A DNA stretch of 64,000 nt from Allohahella marinimesophila (GTDB lineage Bacteria; Pseudomonadota; Gammaproteobacteria; Pseudomonadales; Oleiphilaceae): positions 186,001 through 250,000 of the forward strand of contig NZ_BAABBO010000001.1 in the NCBI RefSeq assembly GCF_039538005.1. The letters are read 5' to 3'. A program made the position numbers and the translations under genes. Within the stretch, counting starts at the first letter, position 1, and the number at the start of each line of letters is the position of its first letter. This document shows, in pieces, positions 8,549 through 17,400 of this stretch. Under the pieces are notes generated by a model. That model did not search any database. It was not told the origin of the DNA and was given only the letters and a program-made list of their open reading frames with translations.

Positions 8549-9335
8549 ATGCCACACGCTTCTCATAAATCGCTGATTCTGGTTCGTGCTGGAATTGGTC
8601 GAATGTTTGTCGCGCTGCTTCTACTGATACACGGTGCACCGGCTCAGGCCGTTGAGCTGATTACGGGTGATGAGTATGCACCCTGGGTCGATGGACAGTT
8701 GCCCGGAGAGGGAATCGCCGTCGAGCTGGTTCGAGAAGTATTCGAGTTGGTCAGTACAGAATTGGTCTCGGTTGATGTGAAACCCTGGAGCCGCGCGCTG
8801 TACGAAACACAGCAGGATCTCTACGACGCGACCTTTCCCTTCGTCCGCACCCCAGAGCGTGACCAGATCTTTCTGTTCAGTGCGCCCCTGTTTACAGTGC
8901 GCAATGTTCTGTTTTCCCACATCAGTGCGCCGGCATTTCGCGACATAGACAACTTGAAAGGCAAGACGCTCTGGATACTCCATTGAGGAGGTGAACATAC
9001 TGTTGGCACAGGTTCCGTTCGAGGTGCTTCGGCCCAATGGAATTGGTAACTGCTTTCGCATGCTGATCCGGCGGCGCGTCGATGTGGTATTGACCAGTGA
9101 GTCGGTTGGACTACACGAAATGAAGTCGATGGATGACAGCGGAGCGCTGGCCATCAAGATGGAAGTTGTTCCAGACATTGCAGATGAAGTAACTCTGCAT
9201 TTGCTTGCTCCAAAATCCGATCCGACCAGCCTCGCGTTGATACGCGAATTCAATGCTGGGCTGAAACTCTACGAATCACGTGGGCTCCGGCAGAAATTGT
9301 ACGAGCGGCGTTTGCGCGGGTTGTCAGTACGATGA
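8549..9335 (+). pseudogene. Frameshifted periplasmic solute-binding protein
   Basis: Two consecutive frames together make one SBP_bac_3-type protein. The first part (8549-8986) has a signal peptide, G-D-E-Y-A-P-W-V-D and the P-F-V-R-T-P-E-R-D motif. It then reads L-K-G-K-T-L-W and hits TGA at 8984-8986. The second frame continues the same family from about 8973 as G-Y-S-I-E-E-V, then L-R-P-N-G...C-F-R-M-L-I-R-R-R-V-D, exactly what should follow the G-K-T-L segment. The join lacks the few residues normally present between G-K-T-L and G-Y, so a small deletion near 8968-8975 best explains the frameshift. Independent translation of the second part from the GTG at 8991, which follows GAGGAG closely, is possible but would lack the first lobe. 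It could also be a sequencing error. Confidence 0.75.
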
Positions 9336-9372
9336 CCGATAGCCTGCAGCGAACGCGGTATTGGGTTCCTAT

Positions 9373-10269
9373 TTACTGTAGTTGACTAATCAAGGACTGA
9401 ACTCTCTTCAACTCTTCGTCATCGATCTTCAGATAATCAGCATACACCAGGGCGCCAAGGGCGTTTGCGACTTCTCTTTCTTCGGCAGCATCGGTCAGCG
9501 CGTCCAACTCAATTATTTCGTAAATTTCCTCTCGAGTCTGTCTGGCGTGATTGAAGAGGTAGCTATCGAGGACGGGCAGGATGCCTTTGTGGCGACTCAC
9601 ATACCATGCCCACTGGCCTAGTGCTGCGGATCTGAGGGACTTATCGGGATGGACTGACATGGCCGCAAGAAAGTCTTCGATGTCCACGTTATAGGGTGAA
9701 TGTTGACTGGTGTTGAGATCAGCAATCAAATCGACCAGACGCATTTTGTAATCGATGTGGAATTCAGTGTGATCTCGCTCAACCAAAGTGACGATCAGTG
9801 CTGGATCCTTCAAGTCAGCATCCAGAATCAGATCGTACATTGCCGAAGCGACCCTGGTGTCGTCAGATGAAAAGAACAGGCGCGTAATAAGTGCCCGCCC
9901 TTCTTGTGAATCACTGATGTCCCGGAGGAAGGCCTGTACTGAGCGCTTTTCGTCCAGATCCAGTTCATGAGACTGATAGTCGAGTAGCAGTTGGGTTAGT
10001 AGTTGAGACAATGACTCAGCATGACTTTCGGCCTGAGCTGTAGCCTGGCTCTCAGGGGGCGACAGTTGGCTGTCTACCCTTGAGCTGGCAGCCGATGTCG
10101 AGGCAGCCGCAGGCGGGGGCAGGAACGTCGACGAGGATTGTGAGCCCCGCTTCGCCGGGAACTCAAGAGACCTCACCACGTACAGCGACAGGGCCAGGAT
10201 AGCCACTGTCGCCGCAACGAGCAGCGAGGTTCTGTGCTTTCTCATCCAGGCAGTGCTCAATGTCTGCAT
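9373..10269 (-). CDS. Membrane-anchored hypothetical protein with helical-repeat-like periplasmic part
   Basis: A 298-residue protein of unknown function. One N-terminal transmembrane segment (about residues 14-33, S-L-L-V-A-A-T-V-A-I-L-A-L-S) is followed by a low-complexity Ser/Ala/Pro/Gln linker to about residue 85. The remainder is all-helical, rich in Leu, Asp and Glu, and resembles HEAT- or TPR-like repeats, for example the D-K-S-L-R-S-A-A-L-G-Q-W-A segment. The topology suggests a type II membrane protein with its helical domain in the periplasm. It lies 36 bases downstream of the lectin gene on the same strand and may be cotranscribed. Confidence 0.65.
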   Translation of the reverse strand: MQTLSTAWMRKHRTSLLVAATVAILALSLYVVRSLEFPAKRGSQSSSTFLPPPAAASTSAASSRVDSQLSPPESQATAQAESHAESLSQLLTQLLLDYQSHELDLDEKRSVQAFLRDISDSQEGRALITRLFFSSDDTRVASAMYDLILDADLKDPALIVTLVERDHTEFHIDYKMRLVDLIADLNTSQHSPYNVDIEDFLAAMSVHPDKSLRSAALGQWAWYVSRHKGILPVLDSYLFNHARQTREEIYEIIELDALTDAAEEREVANALGALVYADYLKIDDEELKRVQSLISQLQ

Positions 10270-10305
10270 AGGGCTGACCTGACCCGCTGCGTGTGAAGCC
10301 CCTGA

Positions 10306-11976
10306 CTATTTCGCCCGGATCGTCAGGGATACCAGTGCATCCTTGCAGCTCGAGGCGCCTGCGCCATGAGTCTTCATATCGCCAGTCTCACCATCTCTGC
10401 CAAGAATCCCTCCAAACAGGAATCCAGCTTCGTCACTATTGCTCACATAGCCAAAAGTAGTGGTGTTATCGGGTGCATTGAATCTACTGTTACTCACTGC
10501 GTCGTCGAAGGACTGCGACAGCAATACCATATCCCCTTTTCTGCCAGACACAGATGGAAACAGACTGTCGGCATTCTTGTCACAGCCTCGATGCGCCGAG
10601 TCTCTTACAGGGTTGCTGGTGTCGGCGCCGCGCAAGGTCGTCATAAAAGCCCACCCCGGCTTGCCATCAGAATCCTTGTTGAGGTTGAAACTGTAAGAGC
10701 CTGGCTCATTGGAGCCCGCCGTCTTGTAGACTATGACCTGCGCCAGATCGCGGCCGCGGTATCTGTTTTCGAACCGGTCGCAGAACCTGCCGCTTTCACT
10801 GGTGCAATCCGCCACAGTAAGACACTGGTAGCCATTATCTTCCTTGTAGCACTCTGCCGCGCGCTTCCAGCCGGATACTTCGAAGGGTAGGTGATCGTCG
10901 GTGCGATGGAGGACGAGTACCTGCAAGTCACCGGCTCTTGTGCCTGAGGGGCGATCGATTCTGACGTTCTGGCCATTGCTGTCCCAGACTTCAGTCGTAG
11001 CTATATGCTGGATCCCGTCACTGGACCCGCCGGCGTTTGATGAGCCTTCGTTTTGTTCCAACTGTTGCAGAAACCTTGGCAGGTGTTCCGACATTTCGTC
11101 GTAGGTGGCGTAGCCGCTGTTGGGCTCATAAAGATAGCCCAGGCCATTGGTCACTGTCTCAAAATCATCGATGTTTGCACCGGCGTCATCTGCGATCATG
11201 AACTGCCAAGGAGCGCGGCTGCCAATGATAAGCTCGTACTTGTCCTCTTTGTTACCGGTGCTCTCCCCGTAATAGGCCTTGTTCCTCAACAGGTTCGTCC
11301 AATAGCTCCGATTTGCGGTTTTGACTACACCTAGCACGGTCGCTTCGATACTTTCATCCCTACCATTACCGGTGACCAGCCAGGCATCCACATTGGCTTC
11401 TGCGAAGGCATCGAGCCACCGAGGCGCCGTTCTCCCGACCGTGAAGTCGGAATCAATGTCGATGGTGCTGTCCCAGTCCAGGACAATGGTCCCGTTGAGA
11501 GCCCTGATGTTTTCCAGAACGCGAACCAGCTCATCAGAACCAGTGTCCCCATCGCCGCCAGATGATCCCACCGAGGTTCCGGTAGACCACAGGGATTCGC
11601 CGTTGCCACTATAGAGCACCAGGGCGGCATCATCCTGCATGACGAATCGTTCGCCATTCGTACGTGAAGTTCTGGATGACCAGACCGCCGAACCTTGTGC
11701 AGTCCGAAGCACCAGATTTCCGTCACTCTGCAAAGACAGTCGAACACCGCCCTTGCCATGGGTGCCGGAGGACCAGAGCGATTCTCGAGTCGCCCAGTCC
11801 CGTAGCACGAGATTACCGTCGCCTTGTAAGTAAAATCGGTATTTGCCGTTGTCAGAAGATAAATACTCATCTGAAGTCAGTCTTTCGCCAACATTCAATG
11901 TGTTGGCTGCCTGTGCCAGGTGGCTTGTAAGCATCAGCAGCAAGGCGATCTGCCATAACCCGAAACGGTTCGTCAT
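10306..11976 (-). CDS. Secreted bulb-type lectin / HAD-like phosphatase-like multidomain protein
   Basis: A 556-residue secreted protein with signal peptide 1-24 (A-Q-A-A). Residues about 25-135 form a bulb-type (GNA-like) mannose-binding lectin domain with three repeats of the Q-x-D-x-N-x-V-x-Y type: Q51-G-D-G-N-L-V-L, Q83-S-D-G-N-L-V-L and Q114-D-D-A-A-L-V-L-Y. The first two lack the terminal Tyr and the third lacks the Asn, so sugar binding may be weak. After a Gly/Asp linker, residues about 150-310 have the order of HAD motifs: D167-W-D-S-T, L-V-T-G-N at 200-204, Lys243 or Lys246, and I-A-D-D at 261-264. The C-terminal domain (about 330-556) is Cys-rich beta structure with no name. The combination suggests an extracellular or surface protein that binds glycans. 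Phosphatase activity is inference from motif order. Confidence 0.7.
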   Translation of the reverse strand: MTNRFGLWQIALLLMLTSHLAQAANTLNVGERLTSDEYLSSDNGKYRFYLQGDGNLVLRDWATRESLWSSGTHGKGGVRLSLQSDGNLVLRTAQGSAVWSSRTSRTNGERFVMQDDAALVLYSGNGESLWSTGTSVGSSGGDGDTGSDELVRVLENIRALNGTIVLDWDSTIDIDSDFTVGRTAPRWLDAFAEANVDAWLVTGNGRDESIEATVLGVVKTANRSYWTNLLRNKAYYGESTGNKEDKYELIIGSRAPWQFMIADDAGANIDDFETVTNGLGYLYEPNSGYATYDEMSEHLPRFLQQLEQNEGSSNAGGSSDGIQHIATTEVWDSNGQNVRIDRPSGTRAGDLQVLVLHRTDDHLPFEVSGWKRAAECYKEDNGYQCLTVADCTSESGRFCDRFENRYRGRDLAQVIVYKTAGSNEPGSYSFNLNKDSDGKPGWAFMTTLRGADTSNPVRDSAHRGCDKNADSLFPSVSGRKGDMVLLSQSFDDAVSNSRFNAPDNTTTFGYVSNSDEAGFLFGGILGRDGETGDMKTHGAGASSCKDALVSLTIRAK

Positions 11977-12241
11977 GTGTTTTCCTTCAAGAACAGTGGT
12001 GCAAACCCGATTGTTAGCTGAAGGCGAGACTAGATGTACTGGTCAGCGCAATACCTGAACTTTCTGATGATCACCTTGGAAGTGTGAACAGGGTCACCAG
12101 TTTCCGTATCGAAACCAGCTGCAATGTTAAGTAATGTCAATGGCGCTCAGGTGAGTCGAGCAGAAGTAACCCGTCACTTGCCGCAGCTTGAGACCGAGTA
12201 GCGGGCTACGCAGTCTCAGCCCGCACGAACCGTCGCACAGA

Positions 12242-14077
12242 CTAGTATGGGGGGAGTGCAGTCTCCGACATATTATAGATGCAGCAGCAATCACGGCCCT
12301 TTGCCTTGGTTTCATACAGGGCCTGGTCAGCGTAGCTGATCAGCATTTCATAGGCTTCATCGCCAAGTTGAGGCACCGTTGTGGCGATACCCTGGCTCAC
12401 CGTTAAGCGAATCTGCTCCTCGTCAACCTGGAACAGGTTTTGATCAAGATTCTGCTTGATGCGTATGGCAACGGATCGGGCGCCATTTTCTTCTGTGTTT
12501 GGTAACACGACCGCGAATTCTTCTCCACCATAGCGCACTATCATATCGGCAGGTCTGCAGACAGCATCGGAAAGGTGACGCGCAAGAAAGCGCAGACAGT
12601 CGTCGCCGACCAGATGCCCAAAGCGGTCATTGAATGATTTGAAGTGATCGATATCGATCATGATGATAGAGAGTGGATGTCCATCTCGTTTGGCACGCTT
12701 CCACTCGATGGCAAGTTGCTCGGTGAAATATCGTCGGTTATAGACGCCCGTGAGTGGATCGGAAGATGACAGTTTCTGCAATTTCTCATTGGCCTCTTCC
12801 AGCTCGAGCGTACGCTCCCTGACTCGCTGTTCGAGGCCCAGAGTGACTTCGAGTCGCGCTTGCTCAGTTTCTTCCCGAAGGACCTTGATCCTATACGCCA
12901 GTGCGAACGACAACAGGACCAGCTTGACCAGCGAGCCGATTTGCTGGCCATTTTCAGTCATGAAATTCAGCGGAATCAGTCCAAATTTATTCAGTATCAG
13001 CAAGGCACTTCCGAGCAACAGGCTGGCAAAGGCAAGGCTGTATAATCGGGCTGGTTTGTAGCCCCGATGCCATACATAGAAGCCGGACACAGAGGCCACG
13101 ATAATGAAGCCGAATCCGAGCATGGCGGCGGTCTTGATGACATGTTCATAGGGCAGGATCAGTGCGAACACTGTTACCGCCCCAGCGGCTCCTGAGAGGC
13201 ATGCAAGAATGTAATAGAGGTAGGATGAATAAACCCGAAGGTTGAGAAATCGAATCGTGAACCACGCGCCGGCGAAAGAGGTTAGCGCGACGAACATTCC
13301 AGTCATTCGGTCCTGCATCCATGGCGAGTCTCGCCAGATGAACTGGTAGGAGAACCCATGCATGCTGTACTGGAAGCCGCCTATGCCAAGCACCAGAAGG
13401 ACGTACAGAAGATAGGTGCGATCCTTGGTCGAGAAAAACACGAACAGGTTGTAGAAAAACATGATGGCAATGATGCCAAAATACATGCCCTGTACCATCA
13501 GGAAGGTCTGTTCGGTCTGCAGCAAGGCTTCCTGGGTTGTGATGGCCAGTGGCGCCTGAACAGCACTGGTCGTGCGAATTCGAATGTATAAGGCGATCCT
13601 GCTGTCAGGCTCGATCAGCAGGGGAAACAGGAAATTGCGGTTTGCGATTGGGCGCTCGTTGAATGGATACCTGTCGCCAGTTCGATAGTGAGCGAGCTGA
13701 CGATCTTCTTGAAAGGCATACACCTCGATGTCATCCAGCAAGGGATAGCCAAGACTGAGTAGCCACCTGACATGGTCGGTTGAAGTGTTGACGATATGGC
13801 TGCGGAACCAGTACGTATCGGGAGAAAAGCCAAAATTGGGGTTTTCCGTGTCGGTCGCGGTCCAGCTGAACTCACTGGAAGTCCGGATCACCTCAAGGGA
13901 CAGTTCCCTATCTGCAGACACCAGGTATTCGAAGTGCTGTCCCACCGGGTAGGGCAAGGTTTTTGGTGGCAGCTCTATAGTGGTAGCCGGACTGTCGGCC
14001 CATGCGCCGGATACAAAAAAAGCCACGAACCAGACCAGTAGACAGGTCAGGTCACGCGTTCTGTACTTTGTCATCAT
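12242..14077 (-). CDS. 7TMR-DISM diguanylate cyclase
   Basis: A 611-residue membrane diguanylate cyclase. After a signal peptide (cleavage near A-W-A-D at 25-28), residues 40-175 form a 7TMR-DISMED2-type periplasmic carbohydrate-binding-like domain (F-S-P-D-T-Y-W-F-R and Y-I-R-I-R-T segments). Seven transmembrane helices span about 190-395. A coiled coil (400-437) links to a GGDEF domain (438-600) whose active loop is G517-G-E-E-F. An R508-P-A-D product-inhibition site lies five residues before it, so the enzyme should be active and subject to c-di-GMP feedback. It makes c-di-GMP from GTP in response to a periplasmic cue, perhaps a sugar. A 265-base gap separates it from the lectin gene, with no clear terminator. 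Confidence 0.92.
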   Translation of the reverse strand: MMTKYRTRDLTCLLVWFVAFFVSGAWADSPATTIELPPKTLPYPVGQHFEYLVSADRELSLEVIRTSSEFSWTATDTENPNFGFSPDTYWFRSHIVNTSTDHVRWLLSLGYPLLDDIEVYAFQEDRQLAHYRTGDRYPFNERPIANRNFLFPLLIEPDSRIALYIRIRTTSAVQAPLAITTQEALLQTEQTFLMVQGMYFGIIAIMFFYNLFVFFSTKDRTYLLYVLLVLGIGGFQYSMHGFSYQFIWRDSPWMQDRMTGMFVALTSFAGAWFTIRFLNLRVYSSYLYYILACLSGAAGAVTVFALILPYEHVIKTAAMLGFGFIIVASVSGFYVWHRGYKPARLYSLAFASLLLGSALLILNKFGLIPLNFMTENGQQIGSLVKLVLLSFALAYRIKVLREETEQARLEVTLGLEQRVRERTLELEEANEKLQKLSSSDPLTGVYNRRYFTEQLAIEWKRAKRDGHPLSIIMIDIDHFKSFNDRFGHLVGDDCLRFLARHLSDAVCRPADMIVRYGGEEFAVVLPNTEENGARSVAIRIKQNLDQNLFQVDEEQIRLTVSQGIATTVPQLGDEAYEMLISYADQALYETKAKGRDCCCIYNMSETALPPY

Positions 14078-14487
14078 CTGCTTTCAGCCTGTAATGGCGC
14101 TGCACACCCACTGAGGGCACGTCGTAGCCTGCCCAAGAAATGAGCAGAACCATATTGTCAAAAGTGTAGGAAGACTGTAGCAGTTGAGCACGTGGCTGCG
14201 ATTTTTAGCTGAGCTCATTTTGAAGTACTGTCGAAAAGCTGACAAACCTGAAGGCGCGAGTTGCTGGCAACGGCCGAAGTCATTGCCTCAATAGTCGTTG
14301 TGCAATTTATCGTCCAGACCCTCGAAACCTCTGGCCACCGTCGTATGACAATCGCCGGAAACAAAGTTTTACAAAATTCATCTGCACCTCACCAGATATT
14401 CATTGAACCACGTCTAAACTTTTCGAAATTGCCGTGCAAGCTTTCACTAAAAGGACGGCGTTTATTGGTTCTATCTGGAGAGCTAGC
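14078..14487. other. Intergenic region, divergent promoters of cyclase and giant surface protein
   Basis: This 410-base stretch separates the divergently transcribed diguanylate cyclase and surface-protein genes. It is moderately AT-rich near 14340-14430 (runs such as AAAGTTTTACAAAATTC), where the surface-protein promoter is likely. I searched it for a c-di-GMP riboswitch because of the adjacent cyclase and found no consensus core. No small gene with a credible ribosome-binding site was seen. Confidence 0.4.
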
Positions 14488-17400
14488 GTGGGTGATGAGG
14501 TAGTGTCGAGGCGAAGAACGAGCCGAGTAGTTGGCTTTACATTGGCAGTTATCGGGCTGTTGCCCACTTTGGCCATGGCCAGCCACTTTCGAGGTGGATC
14601 CATCACCTGGCAGGGACTTGAGCTGGATGGAGACGGGCTGCAAAACGACGTTGAGGTAACGGTCAAGACTGCGTGGCGACTGAACGGTGAAAACCTGCCT
14701 ATGCCAACATCTTCTCCGGCATTGAGTTTTACGCAGGTAGGGTCGAACGATATCGTGAATCTTAACACTGGTGCCGCTGACGGCCAGTACACGCTGGTGA
14801 CTCAGGTGTTCCGGGCCAAGGACCTCAACCTGCAGACTGCATACAAGGTCCGGTATTCCAGCTGCTGTCGGATATCAAATCTTCAGAACAACTCTGGTGG
14901 CAACTGGGATATTCAGACCATCATCAATCTCGCCAACGGCAATCTGCCACCGAAAATCGATTTGCCGATTATCTTCGAAGTACCGCAATTGCAGCAGGAT
15001 GATTCGCCCCTGGCGAATTTCACCTTCGACACTGGCTCCACCGATCCCAATGCTGACAAGCTGAAGTTTCGCCTGGCCAATCTGGAGGAGCTGGGTGGAA
15101 GTAGTTCTGTCCAGCCACAAGGTTTCTCGATCAATCCCAATACTGGCGAGGTGACCTGGTCTGGTTCTGGCAGCCTGCCTGCAGGGCTATATAGCGCCGG
15201 GGTAGTGGCGGAGGATGTCGACTCAAACGGCGTGAATAAGTCGAAGTCTCATGTCGATTTCATTCTTTATCTTCAGCCGAAGAAAGCGGTTACCTTCTCT
15301 ACGTCCAGTAACATTCCTGAGACGAGAAACGTCATCGTGGAGAAAGGCAGCACTTACACCTTCGAGGTGAACGGTACTGCGATCGAGACGACCAGCCTGG
15401 GTAACGTCAGGGGTGCGCTCACTGAAACTGGAACCGAAGGCGAGTTTATCTTCGACCCGCTCAATCTCGATCCAGCAGCCTATCCTGTGACTTTTGAAAT
15501 TCGTGATACGAGTGGTGCAACGACTAAAAGCTATCTGATACTGAACTTCATTGTGCCAGATCCCGACGCACCCAGAATTGTGAACCTGGAAGCAGACCGA
15601 ACAGTGTATAGCGCGATAGTGGACCAGATCGTTGACCTGAATGTCGATGCTGTCGTCACTGATGCCAATAACATCGATTTCGATGGCGGTGTTCTCAAGT
15701 TCAATGTCTCTTTCACAGATGGAGAGAGCGAAATACTGAGTGTGGCCTCTGCTGGGACCGGTTCCGGACAGATCAGCCGAACTGGTAATGAGATCTTCTA
15801 TGAAGGTGTGAAAATCGGGCAGATCGATGCAAACGAAGACGGCGTTGGTCGAGCACTTCGAATCGCTCTGGTTGGGGCGAATTCCACTCCAGCCGCACTG
15901 ACAGAACTGGTTCGCAGCCTGACTTACGAGGATACCTTTTCTTTGCGTACGAGCGGTGACCGGAACCTCTCGCTGTTCCTGCAGGACAAGGATGGCAAGT
16001 CGAACTCCTACAACTTCTATGTGGATGTTCAGGATCACCCGAGCCGCCCAGTAAATGGTGGTCCTGTCGGTGCATCCAATTCCCTGATCATCCCCGAGGG
16101 CGGCACCGCAACGCTTGGTACAGAGGATCTCAATTTTGCCGATCCGGATACCCCTCGTAGTGGTATCACACTCACGGTATCGAACGTGGTGAACGGTCAG
16201 TTCGAGTCGACCAACCAGCCCGGTGTAGCTGTGACGTCCTTTACTCAGGAAGCCGTGGATCTCGGGCAAATTCGCTTCGTTCACAATGGCGCAGAGACAG
16301 CTCCAAGCTACGATGTGTCGGCTTCAGACGGTACAGACGCCACTACGCCTGCGCCAGCCAGTATCCAGTTCAGCAACACGCCTGACGCCCCGGTGATTTC
16401 TGGCACGCCGGCGACGACTGCTTCTTCTACTTATAGCTTCGTGCCAACAGTGACGGATGGCGATGCTGGCGAGGTATTGACCTTCTCAATCGCCAACAAA
16501 CCTGCCTGGACAACTTTCAATACAGCTACAGGGGAATTAAGCGGAAACGCGGCAGCGGCAGTACCTGGAACGTTTCCCGGCATAGTCATCACGGTAACAG
16601 ACTCAAGTGGGCTTTCAAGTTCACTGCCAACGTTCTCAATTACGGTCACGCCTCCGGTAGATACTGATGGTGATGGTGTGCCTGACGATGTCGAAGTCTC
16701 GCAGGGCACAGACCCTGGATTGGAAGACGAGTTCAAGGATACAGATGGGGATGGTATTCCGGATTACGTTGAAACCGTAGTCGATCAGACAGATCCGAAT
16801 GACGACGAGAAGTTCAAGGATTCGGACGGCGATGGCGTGCCTGATTACGTCGAGATCAACAAGGACAGCACAGATCCTCTGGATGCTGGAAGCTTCCTCG
16901 ATACAGATGGGAATGGTGTGTCTGACTACGAACAGGTGTTCAGAACTGACAGACAGCCACCGGCTATTGTTGCACCGCCAGAAGTGACCATCAATGCCAC
17001 TGGTCTGCGCACTAAGGTGACCCGGGATCAGCTAGAGGCCCTGGGGCTGGCTACAGCCTCCGATGGTCGGGACGGTTCGAGTTGCTGTTCACCCTATCCA
17101 CGTTCGATAGTGGATAACGAGCCATTCTTTCCGCCGGGGCGCCACAAGATCGTGTGGGCTGCTCAGGATGCGGCTGGCAACGTCGGTGTTTCGGAGCAGA
17201 TTCTCAACGTCCTGCCTCTGGTGAGTCTGAGCAAGAGCCAGACTGTGCCCGAAGGTGCGAAAGCAGAGATCAAGGTCATCCTGAATGGACCAGCGCCGAG
17301 TTATCCTGTAACGGTGCCGTATTCCGTAAGTGGCACAGCTGCTGTGCCGCAGGATCATGATCTGGTGAGTGGCGTTGCTGTCATTGCATCCGGTCTTCAG

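Noticed and set aside
8991..9335. Independent GTG-started gene after GAGGAG
   Set aside because: The frame begins upstream of the GTG with G-Y-S-I-E-E, matching the interior of the solute-binding family, so it is the second half of one broken gene.
12180..12235. Hairpin (GAGAC...GTCTC with inner GTAG/CTAC) downstream of the 7TMR diguanylate cyclase
   Set aside because: No T run follows in either direction and the loop pattern is irregular, so I do not call it a terminator or a c-di-GMP riboswitch.
14078..14487. Possible c-di-GMP riboswitch ahead of the surface-protein gene
   Set aside because: The spacing next to a cyclase is suggestive but the conserved core sequences are absent.
15223..16284. 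353-codon open frame on the minus strand
   Set aside because: It lies inside the giant surface-protein gene, lacks a ribosome-binding site and has no recognisable motif; it reflects the base pattern of the opposite strand.
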